Below are positions 55,357 to 64,000 of a stretch of 64,000 nucleotides of DNA, piece by piece. The notes under the pieces are model-generated. The model saw only the letters and a list, made by a program, of their open reading frames with translations, was not told the DNA's origin and did not search any database. Position numbers and translations under genes: made by a program. The stretch covers positions 94,961,840 to 95,025,839 of the forward strand of contig CM043971.1 of assembly GCA_014529385.2 (NCBI GenBank). The letters are read 5' to 3'. Numbering within the stretch: position 1 is the first letter of the stretch; each line of letters starts with the position of its first letter. Source of the stretch: Adiantum capillus-veneris (lineage: Eukaryota > Streptophyta > Polypodiopsida > Polypodiales > Pteridaceae).

Positions 55357-56536
55357 ATGGCCAACTCTACTTCTCAAAGGCGGCCAAAGGATGAGGTCAC
55401 AGCAGTTGCATGCCACAATACTAGAGGTGTAGATGATGAGTGGGTGCCACAAGAGTTCACCAAAGGTGCTTGGGTATACATGCAACCATCTGCTATTGGC
55501 CCTCATCGTGTGCAGAATCGTGCAAACTTGGATCTCATCGGAAAGGAAAGCTCCTTGGCTTCAAGAACCGCAAAGACAAGGGACCGTAGCCATTGTGCAA
55601 CATGTTTTCTAAATGTCAACCATGCACTTGCAACAGCCACCTCGATTTCCAACACATTGTAAGTACATGTTTTGAGAATACAAAGCTAGGTGTGAAATCA
55701 CAGTGTAATGTTATTATGGATTCATACTTAACATTTGTCATGCATTTATAGTCATATTTCCATCCACGTTGGTGGAGGAGCAGCCACTACATAGTCTCTC
55801 CGGCACATTCAATGCTATACGTGCGGATATTGGAGCAATAATGTTCCCACATCTTTGCCCAACCAAACTGGTTCAAAGAAGGATTTTCTTCTATTCTCAC
55901 TCCTATATTGTCCCTACTTCTACACAAGCGTTTGGAGCAAAAGATGATAATGGATGTCCAAAACTCTTTGAAATACTCTAAAGCTTCTAGGTCTGTGGGC
56001 TTGAGTTGGTGTTTGCCTATTCATTGTTTTGTGCACATTTTTAAAGAGTTTGGATTTGTGGAGACTACCACAATGCTTGTATGTAAAGATGCACATTACG
56101 AGGAATTAGGAAGGCTTTTAGAAGAGGACTGGGGTTTTGTGGAGGGCATGCACAACGGGGACCGGTACCGTTGTAAGGTTGGAGATTCAGGTATTGGAAT
56201 GCGCTATTTGAAATCCCGCACCTCCTGTACATACGATTTCACTATGATCGTTGGATGTGCAAGCTTGGAGTGTGGACTCCCTTACAAAGTGTAGACAGCG
56301 CTATTGCAAGCTTTGACATTGCAGTGAAGATGCCCAACGATGCTTTGGAGGCAGTCCAAGTGAACAAGCATTGGACTCTCAGTAATGTTCGAGAACATTT
56401 GATTATTATGGGTTTTGAGGCCCTTCAACAAGCACAATTTCGTTTACAAGGTCACAAGGTGAGAATCCTTCCACCACATTTTCAATACATCATGGTTTGT
56501 CGATCATTTGATGCTTATTGTAATGAATGTCCGTAG
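55357..56536 (+). pseudogene. Unrecognised broken gene upstream of the unknown convergent gene
   Basis: Coding-like segments in changing frames. 55357-55662 (starting MANSTSQRRPKDE) ends at a good splice donor (TTGTAAGTAC near 55659). After a possible acceptor near 55750, 55751-55981 continues (SGTFNAIRADIGAIMFPH). Then 55908-56294 and 56255-56536 (VNKHWTLSNVREHLIIMGF) follow with two frame changes. No known domain was recognised. It has the same strand and spacing as the next gene, so it may be another cargo gene of the same element. Some frame changes could be introns. Confidence 0.4.
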
Positions 56537-56859
56537 ATTGGGAAGAGAATGGAAGACAAATTGAAGGTGGAGGAGGACTGGGGGATAGATGGAACTATGC
56601 TATCGATCTTATAACTTTGTAACTCTTGCAATTTTCATATTGATCCCCGCTGTAATCAACATGATTTGCTTCGGAAAATCATGCCTTTGAATATAATTTT
56701 TTGCATTGGGATGAGAAATCATTTTTTGGTGAAAGTGCCTTGTTTTTAATGTCTTAAAAAAAGGGTCCATTATAAAAGGGGGGCCACCTAACTCATTCAC
56801 TATTTTCACTTTTACAACTCTTGAGCTCCTCCACTCTCTATCTACACCCCAGGCTAGAC

Positions 56860-58352
56860 ATGGATGCTGCCACAGCCTCTGCATCTGTACCCACATCCAC
56901 CCCTTTGTCACGCTTCATCCTCTTCCTCGAGGACACCAAATACAAAGGGAAGTTGGACCTCCACACCTTTTTTACTCGTCTCCTTGACCTTGACGCCACA
57001 GTTGCCCTTCACATGGATGCATTTGAGGATATTTTTGCGTTCATGGAGTAGCACATCATAAAATATTCTGTATCTATCCCCCCACATGCAGGGATCTGGG
57101 TGCCTTGCGATCTTTTGCGCTATATACACAAAGGTGATCGCCCATTCTCCAAGCGGTTGCAACGATTCCAAGAAATTGCAACCGATGCAGGCCATTACTT
57201 GGACGAGCAAGCCCCTGGGGTGTCAGCGCTCAAGAAGCGCAAGTTGGGGGTGGAGTACCTTTCTCGGCTTGCAACATTTATCTTCTTGGTGAGCGAGGAA
57301 CCTGATCTGGAGGAGCTCCGCTTACCACACCTTCAAGTTGGGTCCTTTATCAAGGACACGAAGGAGCATCAGGTTATACCCATGAACCCTGCAGCGGAAG
57401 GAAAAGCACATCGGCTCGAGTACCCTAGGGGTCTTGAGGAAGTGGTTGAGAAATCCATAGTTGCGGCTGGCCCTAGTGACACTCCAGTGCCACAATCACT
57501 GACGAATGTGGCTATCCCAGTGGTAGAAATAAGCCGCTTCTCCTCAGTGTTAGTGAATGGGGAGGAGTATGTGTTCCTGCATGATTTGGAGAAAGCATTT
57601 GGCCTGCGCATGGATGAATGCTTGAGCGTGCTATGCAACAACAGAAAATGTCCCTTAGACAATACGCCAGATGCCCTAGAAAGCAAGCTCTTGCCAGATG
57701 GGGACTCTGTTGCTGACACTATTGCAGTTGTATGTGCGGAGGTCCTAGCAGCAGAGAAGTTGCACGTGGCCGATGAAGATTTCCAAGCCACGCAAGCCAA
57801 GGTTGAGGCTGCTAGGATGCCTATGCCATTATGCAACCTCCCATCTGATGATCCAAAGCTCGTATCTGTGGTGCATGGGAGCATTGACTTGGATGCAAAG
57901 GGCAACAGGGAGGAGGACGACAAGGAGCAGGAGGTAAATGTATCCTAATTTTCATGTTACTATTTTATCCTTCATTGTCTTTTTTCTCAACCTTCATCGG
58001 TTTATGATAGGATGTTGTGGAGGTTGATGATTTTGCTGCAAGGACGGGTGGCAAGCGGATGGGCTTTGGACCTGAAGCTTCCCTTGCGCATTACCTAGGA
58101 CAACTCTCCCCTGGCGATGTGGCCATTATCCATAATGAATTTACTCCCCAAGCCCATTTTATGACTTGGTCGTTAAAAGCTTTGAGCAAGTTTTTGTGTT
58201 TGAGCACCATTGCTCAAACTGCGCATCAAGTGTTCCTAGTGCGTAGATCCCTTGTATGCACAGCGTTTGGCACTGGCTTTCGTGGTAAAGTGCTTGCCCA
58301 GATAGGGATACATTCTTACATTGGATCAACTGACCCAAAGGCCATAGCGTAG
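56860..58352 (+). pseudogene. Unknown two-exon gene convergent to the H3-like gene, one in-frame TAG
   Basis: From ATG 56860 (MDAATASAS) the frame runs to 57933, followed by a GT-AG intron 57934-58010 (77 bp, GTAAAT...GATAG) and exon 2 58011-58352 in the same phase. This would give about 470 residues. One in-frame TAG at 57049-57051 interrupts it; the sequence on both sides stays in one frame and looks coding. Visible features are VPCDLLRYIHKGDRPFSKR, a hydrophobic SRLATFIFLV patch, and a segment near residue 230 with VNGEEYVFLHDLEKAFGL. I do not recognise the family. It lies head-on to the H3-like gene with foldback repeats between the 3' ends. It could still be functional if translation resumes at an internal ATG or reads through, but a nonsense mutation is the simplest view. 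Confidence 0.6.
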
Positions 58353-58566
58353 TCCCTCTTGACTGGGGAGTTGCCTTACGTGCAACATAGGCGCCAGGAA
58401 ATGATCAAAAAAATTATGAACTCCTCAGATACATGATGTAAAATCACCGTTTTGGAAGGAATAAGAAATATTTGAAATTGTCTCTCTATATTGAAAATTC
58501 TTTTGAATGTGATTTGTCAATCTTCAAAATTGTTTCAATTGGTGATATGAATTTTTTTTTGATTGG
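58353..58566. other. 3' flank of the unknown gene
   Basis: AT-rich, noncoding, probably the 3' untranslated region. Confidence 0.5.
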
Positions 58567-59469
58567 TGACTTTGTAATTTCAAGTTCTGTATGTAATTGC
58601 AGTCAATTTCAGTAAATTTGTGCTTTTTAAGTACCCTTGGGGGTAGATAAGCCTATAAGGGCCAAAACAAAGCCTGGCCACAAGGGCGCGCAAATGGCCC
58701 ATCCATCAGTTTTGGAAGGGCCATTTGCGCGCCTTGTGGCCAGGCTTTTTTTTGCCCCTATTAGGCTAATCTACCCCCTAGGATACCTACAAAGCACAAA
58801 TTGATTGCAATGGATTGGTTTTGCATCACTCATTTAGATGCACCCTTTTTATGGCAATTCCAACATATGTTCACACTCAAGGACACTAGAAAAGGTGAAA
58901 TCAATTATGAGATGAAGTTTCCAGCACACTATCACTTGCTTCAACTATACCTAGTACACCCCTGCACCAAAAAGTCCAATTACATTAGACATTTGAAAAA
59001 TCCAAATTACTGTTGCATAGACACTTGGTTTCACAATATGTTATTTATTTTTATATCCTATAGGGAATTCAAAGCTTGAAATGGCCAAAAAAGGTTGTCC
59101 ACAAGGATCCATGTAAAATAATGATGCAAAACCAATAGGTTTTAGTAAATTTGTGCTTTGTAGGTATCCTAGGGGGTAGATAAGCCTACAAGGGGCAAAA
59201 AAAGCCTGGCCACAAGGGCGCGCAAATGACCCATCCATCAGTTTTGGATGGGCCATTTGCGCGCCCTTGTGGCCATGCTTTTTTTTGCCCCTAGTAGGCT
59301 AATCTACCCCCTAGGATACCTACAAAGCACAAATTTATTGCAATGGATTGGTTTTGTATCATTCATTTAGATGCACCTTATAGGTTTATCTACCCTCAAG
59401 CGTACTTAAAAAGCACAAATTTACTGAAATTGACTGCAATTACATACAGAACTTGAAATTACAAAGTCA
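58567..59469. repeat. Nested inverted repeats (foldback) between convergent genes
   Basis: Outer arms 58567-58659 and about 59382-59469 are inverted copies of each other. Inside are two long palindromes, 58614-58802 and 59147-59336, which are direct repeats of one another. Each has stems of about 80 bp around a CCATCAGTTTTGG centre. Flanking unique segments (58803-58850, 59337-59385) also repeat. It could be foldback/MITE-type insertions duplicated in tandem, or a terminator-like or small-RNA-producing structure. The 92-codon frame at 58801-59079 is not called. Confidence 0.85.
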
Positions 59470-59583
59470 TTTCATTACAAAGATAATAGACACAGTAGAC
59501 ACAACTGTTGATCATATTGTCATTGGAAAGTCAAATCATTACAAAGATAAGGGTGTGCAATACAAAAAGAGGGGTAACTTCGG
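59470..59583. other. 3' flank of the H3-like gene
   Basis: Noncoding; contains a partial direct repeat CATTACAAAGATAA (59472, 59528). Confidence 0.5.
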
Positions 59584-60480
59584 CTAATGCTCGAAGTCTC
59601 GTCGCAATCGACGTGCAAGCTGCATATCTTTTGGTTGTATTGTCACTCGCTTTGCCTGTATGGCGCATAGGTTGGTATCTTCCAACACCGAAATGATGTG
59701 GGCCTCTGCAGCTTCTTGAATAGCCTCTAGCGCTATTGCTTGCATTCTATATTGATTTCCATAGCTTTGAAGCACCTCCTTCACAGTGCGAGCAAAGGGG
59801 GCGCGTCGAATCAAAAGCTGCGTCGTCTTCTGGTAGTGGCGGATTTGTGCAAATGCCCTTGCTATTTTTCGGCGCCGCTGCGGTTGTCTTGGGGGCACTT
59901 GCACATTTGCTGGCGGGCGGCATTTAGGCTTCTTGAAAAACTTAGACTTGCGCCTGTTCACATGCTTAGGGGCTGGTTCTGCAGCCTCTTCTGATTCTTC
60001 CTCTTCCCTTGGCTGCCGATCTTGTCGTGTGGGGAGAGCTCCCTGGCCTCCAGGCAATGTCTTCCCCCCAACGGCCACCCGGTGTGTGCGCGGTATTTTT
60101 TCTTGCAGCCATGGTGGCTCACTCTCTGATTCAGTGTCTGTATGGACCATCCGAGTCCTGGATGGTCCTGCTTGTGATTGGTGGCGCAACGGCTGCTCCC
60201 TATCGGACTCTGTTGTTTGCTGGCCCTCTTCTTCTCTCCAGCGCTGGGCACGTTGCTTCATTCTCCTTCTAGGTGTTATATCTTCAGGAGGTGGAGATTC
60301 AACAGTCCTCGATGAATCTCGTGCCCTACCACCATGCCCACTACCAGATGAGTTCCTGGAACTGCCAGGCGTTCGTGGCCATTTTCTTGTGCCTTTAAGC
60401 CATGACGGCTTCTCACATCCTTGGAGGGTGTTTTTGTTGGCAGGTGGATGCTCTTTCGCGGTTTGTTTGGTGCGCGACAT
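59584..60480 (-). CDS. Histone H3-like protein with a long N-terminal tail
   Basis: Intact 298-codon frame. Residues 1-8 are MSRTKQTA, the start of the canonical H3 tail (R2, T3, K4 kept, K9 region lost). Residues about 204-298 are an H3 histone fold: alphaN FAQIRHYQKTTQLLIRR, alpha1 PFARTVKEVLQSYG, alpha2 LEAIQEAAEAHIISVLEDT, loop 2 CAIQAKRVTI, alpha3 PKDMQLARRLRR. Loop 1 has the normal H3 length, not the longer loop of plant CENH3. Between tail and fold lie about 195 residues rich in Arg, Glu, Pro and Ser, with PRRRMKQRAQRW and acidic EEEESEEAAE. Total length is more than twice the usual 136. It lies in tandem with a transposase-like gene and opposite an unknown gene. Known H3 biology suggests a nuclear, nucleosome-type role; function here is inferred. 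The predicted coding frames on the opposite strand are antisense shadows. Confidence 0.85.
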   Translation of the reverse strand: MSRTKQTAKEHPPANKNTLQGCEKPSWLKGTRKWPRTPGSSRNSSGSGHGGRARDSSRTVESPPPEDITPRRRMKQRAQRWREEEGQQTTESDREQPLRHQSQAGPSRTRMVHTDTESESEPPWLQEKIPRTHRVAVGGKTLPGGQGALPTRQDRQPREEEESEEAAEPAPKHVNRRKSKFFKKPKCRPPANVQVPPRQPQRRRKIARAFAQIRHYQKTTQLLIRRAPFARTVKEVLQSYGNQYRMQAIALEAIQEAAEAHIISVLEDTNLCAIQAKRVTIQPKDMQLARRLRRDFEH

Positions 60481-60741
60481 TTCGTTGGTAAGAGCTCACC
60501 TGTTCTTAAGAAATGAGTGGTTTATGAGAGCATGCAATATTTATAAGGGCCCTCCCTGTTCACACTAATTTTTTTTAAAAAAAGTATTATTTTTTAATTA
60601 AACATGTCGCTAAGAGTTGGACCTTGCGTTCACGTTTAGTGACTCGCGCAGTATCCACTTTGATCCTTGTCGCACTCTGCATCTCCGCCATGCAGCATGC
60701 TTGGTGGGACCTTGCGACATTTGCCTCTTGTTGCTATGCTC
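60481..60741 (-). other. Intergenic spacer between the transposase-like and H3-like genes
   Basis: 261 bp, likely promoter of the H3-like gene. An A/T-rich stretch TTTTTAATTAAACATG lies near 60590-60605. No clear TATA box is assigned. Confidence 0.4.
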
Positions 60742-63083
60742 TTAACGACTCCATTTCCGCACTTCAATAGCAATCTTGGATTGTCGCGCACGCTCCATTG
60801 TGAGCTTACGAGCAAATGTTGTGCGAAAAAAACAATTCAACATCTCCTCCAAATAATTGGATTGCACCATTCCACCACCATGTCGAGTATTTCTGAAGTA
60901 CACTCCCCTTGCTCGATAAAGGGACTTCTCCATGCCTTGAGTGCTAAAAATTTCAAGCGATCCATACTTGTGCATAAAAAATGACCCATGTGCAAACAAG
61001 ATATGCTGTTCACATGAGTAAATGATCCACATTATTAAATAAAAACAATCCCTTGTAATGAATACACCATGTAAAATGACTTACCATGTAATGTGTGATG
61101 TTATTTTCACCCCAAGAAAGGGTGAAGACCTTGGTAAAATCCGCCAAGGCTTCTTGAAATGATTGGTGTTGTTCTTCTGTTGTGCTGTTAAGGCCCATAA
61201 GCTTGACCATTTTATCAAAATGTGCCCAAACTTGCTTGCGCTTGTTTGCAAGCTCGCCATTTGAATCATTGTCGGTAGTAGCTTTGCATAACTCCTTCCA
61301 AAGATCCCAAAGGTTACCTGCCTGCTGGTTGGAGCTGTTTTGAGCATCATATCGACTTGGCTTTCCTTGGGAAAATTTCTTCAAAAAGTGTCTAGATTTT
61401 TGTCCACTCATTGACACTTGTTGAGCAATTTCATGGGCCTCCCCTGTGTTTTTTACAGCAACGATAGACACATTTCCACCGTGACAGCCAATGGAATTCA
61501 AGAGTACCTCCACTCTTTCGAACGCTTCCTGAGACTTTTCCAACGGTTTCATTGTGAAAGCATAGTCAATGTGGAGCTTCAATAGCCTATCAAAAATGCG
61601 CATGAATGCGTGTAATGTACAAAAATGTACATTAGATAGAGGAAATCGAAAGATTGGATTCCAAGCGTGGTCCTTTTGATCACGGTCTGGGGCATTGAGC
61701 ATGGTACATCTCAGAATAGATGCTTCCCATTCTCTACCTTCATCTCCGACATCACGACAATCTAACCCTTGTTCTCCATGCCCTTGCCATGGAAGCATGG
61801 AACCGACCTTTGCAGTGCTCTTATGTGATTTGTTTCCTTTAGGTTTGTACCCTCGAGTGCAAAATGGGCAAGGCATGAGAGAAGAAGCCCCTTGTTTGCA
61901 GCCAAGCAAACACTTTATGGTCTTCAAATCCCCACCTAAGTGCCACTCCACATTATAACTACCAAAACCCTCAATCTCCTACTTTTGACCTGCAATTTGG
62001 GAGCGTATTACTTCTGTGATCCATGGAGTTCTCTCAAAAATCCATGAAAGTACTCCATTGGTCTCTTTGGGCACCTCAATAGAACCCAACCACCAAATGT
62101 CTTTCTCTGATTGCACGCTAAAAGATGGGGTGGGAGATGGCTCGATTGAATCCCTTCGCTTGGTTTGCAGAAGGGACTCGTTCATTAGAGTGACACTTAG
62201 CCTCTCTAACCTTTGGCCTTTCACTATTTGACACTCATCGAGTTTCAGCACAAAATCGACTTTTGTGCCAAGCACTACAAAATAAATAGTGCTAAGACCT
62301 TAAACTTCAGAGTTATAATAAGAATAATACCAAAGAAAAAAGTAAAGTGTGTCACCTTCTTCAGGTAACTCGTAAAATCTAAGCATGGCTTCTTGAAGCC
62401 TTCTAAGATCCACGAAAATATTGTTCCACATTGTGTAAGGAAAGCCCTTCTCCGAAGGTCTTATGGATTGTTTCTTACCTTTTCCCCTTGTCTTTGTTGC
62501 GCACGAAGCATAAAGGGAAGTTGGCATGTGTAGTTATGTCCCAATGCGGGAGAACACATCTTTGTTTGTGGCCTTCTTTGCGATCTTGACCTTGTGAGGA
62601 ACGGGAAATAGGTTTTCCACAATGCCGTTCTTTGGTGCTGATTCCAGCCTCATCACAAGCTTGTTGAACGTCATCATCACTAACCACATTTCTTAATTTA
62701 CGCATAAGGTCCTTGGTGATTGCATCCTTAATGTGCTTACCTCCAGGTGATTGTAAGGTAGAAATCACGTCCTGGGTATTGAAACAACTAGTGAGAAGGT
62801 TGACTCGATCATCTTGGCTTGTTCCACCGCTTGCCTCCTGGATGAAGTTTCTAGCAACAAATAAACATAAATGTTAGAAAATAGTGTGAAGTAAAAATGC
62901 ATCATGCAAGTAAAAACCAAATCACCTTGTGGCTGTAACTCGTCGTTTGCGTGCTCCTCCCGAATGTGCAAGAGTTTCAATGGATGAATACGTGCATTTG
63001 CGTTCCCTTGCACCAAGGGGTGTTTCTTTCAAGTATGTGATGGTGTTGGTAAGCTTCTGGATGTGGGACTCCTTTTCTTGCAT
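60742..63083 (-). pseudogene. Five-exon transposase-like gene with one in-frame TAG
   Basis: Manual model on the minus strand: exons 63083-62926, 62850-62479, 62402-62356, 62274-61085 and 61005-60742. All introns are GT-AG (75, 76, 81 and 79 bp) and all phases agree, giving 676 residues before the final stop. One TAG at 61979-61981 lies between QIAGQK and EIEGFGSYN. Visible features are an N-terminal coiled segment; KVDFVLKLDEC; GGDLKTIKCLLGCKQ...MPCPFC (an acidic residue then a CX10CX2C cluster); FRFPLSNVHFCTLHAF; and, across the last intron, THYM/HILFAHGSFFMHKYGSLEIFSTQGMEK. That combination recalls eukaryotic transposase-like proteins with an RNase-H-type core and a Cys cluster, but no superfamily can be assigned. 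The start ATG is uncertain because the frame upstream has a stop near 63095. Confidence 0.6.
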
Positions 63084-63140
63084 TTGTTGTTCAAGAGTTT
63101 AATGATGATTCCTAAAGACATTGAACAAACCAAATACTAA

Positions 63141-64000
63141 GTGTACTTTATTAGGGATTGGATATTGGGCCAAGGACCAGAAACTCTTCCAAGAGATGAA
63201 CTCCGTGAGAGATCTTTTGAGAGTAATGTTAAAAAACCAAAAAATATCTCATCACGAAGAAAACCAGGTGACACTAATGCCAGTCTAGGGCTACATGAGT
63301 CACTATTTCCAACAGACTGGTTTGAAGGACTCAGAACAGGACCAATTACGAGGAGACCGAGAGTTGAACCAAATAGACGTGTCAGACCGGTTGATTTTCA
63401 AAAATGGGTCAGAAAATACAATGGATCTGAGGATCCATATGACCACTTATCAAGCTTTAGGCAAGTGCTAAGAGCAGAACGCATATTTGATTTTCTTACT
63501 CAATTTAAGGGATTTGGAATGACATTAGAGGGAAAAACACTGACATGGTTCCAAAACATTCCACCAGGTCAATCATCGACTTAAATACATTAGCTCAAGG
63601 ATTTGTAGCCGCATGTTCCAAAACGAGGATCAAACATAATACGGTAGCTCAAATCTATAGCTTCAAACAAAAACAAGGTGCGTTTGTTAGGGATTGTGCA
63701 ACTAGAATGAAAAAATACGTTACAAGATGCCCAGAACTAGAAATACATGCAGAGGAAAGGTTAGTATCATTGTTTCTAGAGGGACTGCTAAACAAAGAAC
63801 TTCATGCTATATTCTATATCAAGAAGCATATGACCCTAGAAGAGTGTGTGATAGATGCTATTGAATTAGGAGACAATTGTGATATTTTCAATGAAGAAGA
63901 TGTCCCTGAGGATAACTAAAGTGAGAAAACAACATCCACCAAACCAGCACAAGTGGGAACGGTTGTTGTAGCACCGCTTACAACCATAGAAGACATGCTC
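63141..64000 (+). pseudogene. Gypsy gag, frameshifted, running off the window
   Basis: Two overlapping frames, 63141-63584 and 63545-63919, form one retrotransposon gag. It shows YNGSEDPYDHLSSFRQ, LEGKTLTWFQNIP, a frameshift near 63565, then FVAACSKTRIKHN, YSFKQKQGAFVRDCA, LFLEGLLNKELHAIF and DAIELGDNCDIF. This is a widespread plant Ty3/gypsy gag pattern. A stop at 63917-63919 ends the second frame. No LTR is visible between it and the transposase-like gene, so the element is 5'-truncated or its start is decayed. Any pol lies outside the window. Confidence 0.8.

Noticed and set aside
59584-60480. CENH3 (centromeric histone) call for the H3-like protein
   Set aside because: Loop 1 has the length of canonical H3 rather than the extended loop typical of plant CENH3, and the tail starts like canonical H3. 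The fold alone does not support a centromeric role.
59933-60568. 211-codon plus-strand frame and its neighbours opposite the H3-like gene
   Set aside because: Antisense to a frame with clear histone homology; no recognisable domain of its own.
1-64000. tRNA or rRNA genes
   Set aside because: No intact tRNA cloverleaf or rRNA segment was recognised on either strand; the tRNA-like matches are primer sites and one SINE-like motif pair.

Overview
This is plant nuclear DNA, almost certainly from a seed plant. It holds one convincing host gene in about 64 kb, and nearly everything else is transposable-element sequence in several layers of nesting. The species cannot be named from the sequence. Evidence for a plant is the Ty1/copia (Tork/Tnt1-like) and Ty3/gypsy elements, L1-type LINEs with the plant zf-RVT tail, initiator-Met-tRNA primer sites, and a CFL1-type WW-domain gene.

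Layout. (1) 1-21 kb is a retrotransposon nest. A decayed minus-strand gypsy pol (11286-14783) was hit by a 5.7 kb LTR element that carries only gag-protease (12-11285, TSD GATGG). That element was hit in turn by a full-length copia element (3947-9501, TSD CATAG). A second copy of the same copia family, with an uninterrupted 1326-residue polyprotein, lies at 15418-20973 (TSD TAGAG). (2) 21-32 kb holds a gypsy gag relic, GA microsatellites and two L1 LINE remnants in opposite orientation. (3) 32.8-34.3 kb is the host gene, a two-exon CFL1-like WW-domain protein. (4) 36.2-42.7 kb is a second pol-less LTR element with gag plus an unusual downstream ORF that has a membrane segment. (5) 43.9-54.6 kb holds two diverged copies of an LTR element with no coding capacity but with conserved small hairpins, one of them complete with LTRs and TSD TTGCC. 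It sits next to a copia derivative that has lost integrase and most of reverse transcriptase yet keeps a 514-codon ORF. (6) 54.6-63.1 kb is the most unusual block. It contains a predicted five-exon gene resembling an RNase-H-fold transposase, a 298-residue histone-H3-like protein with a roughly 200-residue tail, a convergent two-exon gene of unknown family, and nested inverted repeats between the convergent genes. (7) 63.1-64 kb is the start of another gypsy gag.

How the parts relate. The autonomous copia copies share LTR length, LTR start and polypurine tract with the 514-codon copia derivative, so they are plausible helpers for it. The gag-only and noncoding elements must have moved using enzymes made elsewhere. 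In the 54.6-63.1 kb block the H3-like and transposase-like genes are in tandem on the minus strand, facing the unknown plus-strand gene across the foldback repeats. They are best read as cargo of one DNA transposon, although its ends were not found. The transposase-like gene and the unknown plus-strand gene are each broken by one in-frame TAG. All gene models, domain calls and alignments here were made by eye.
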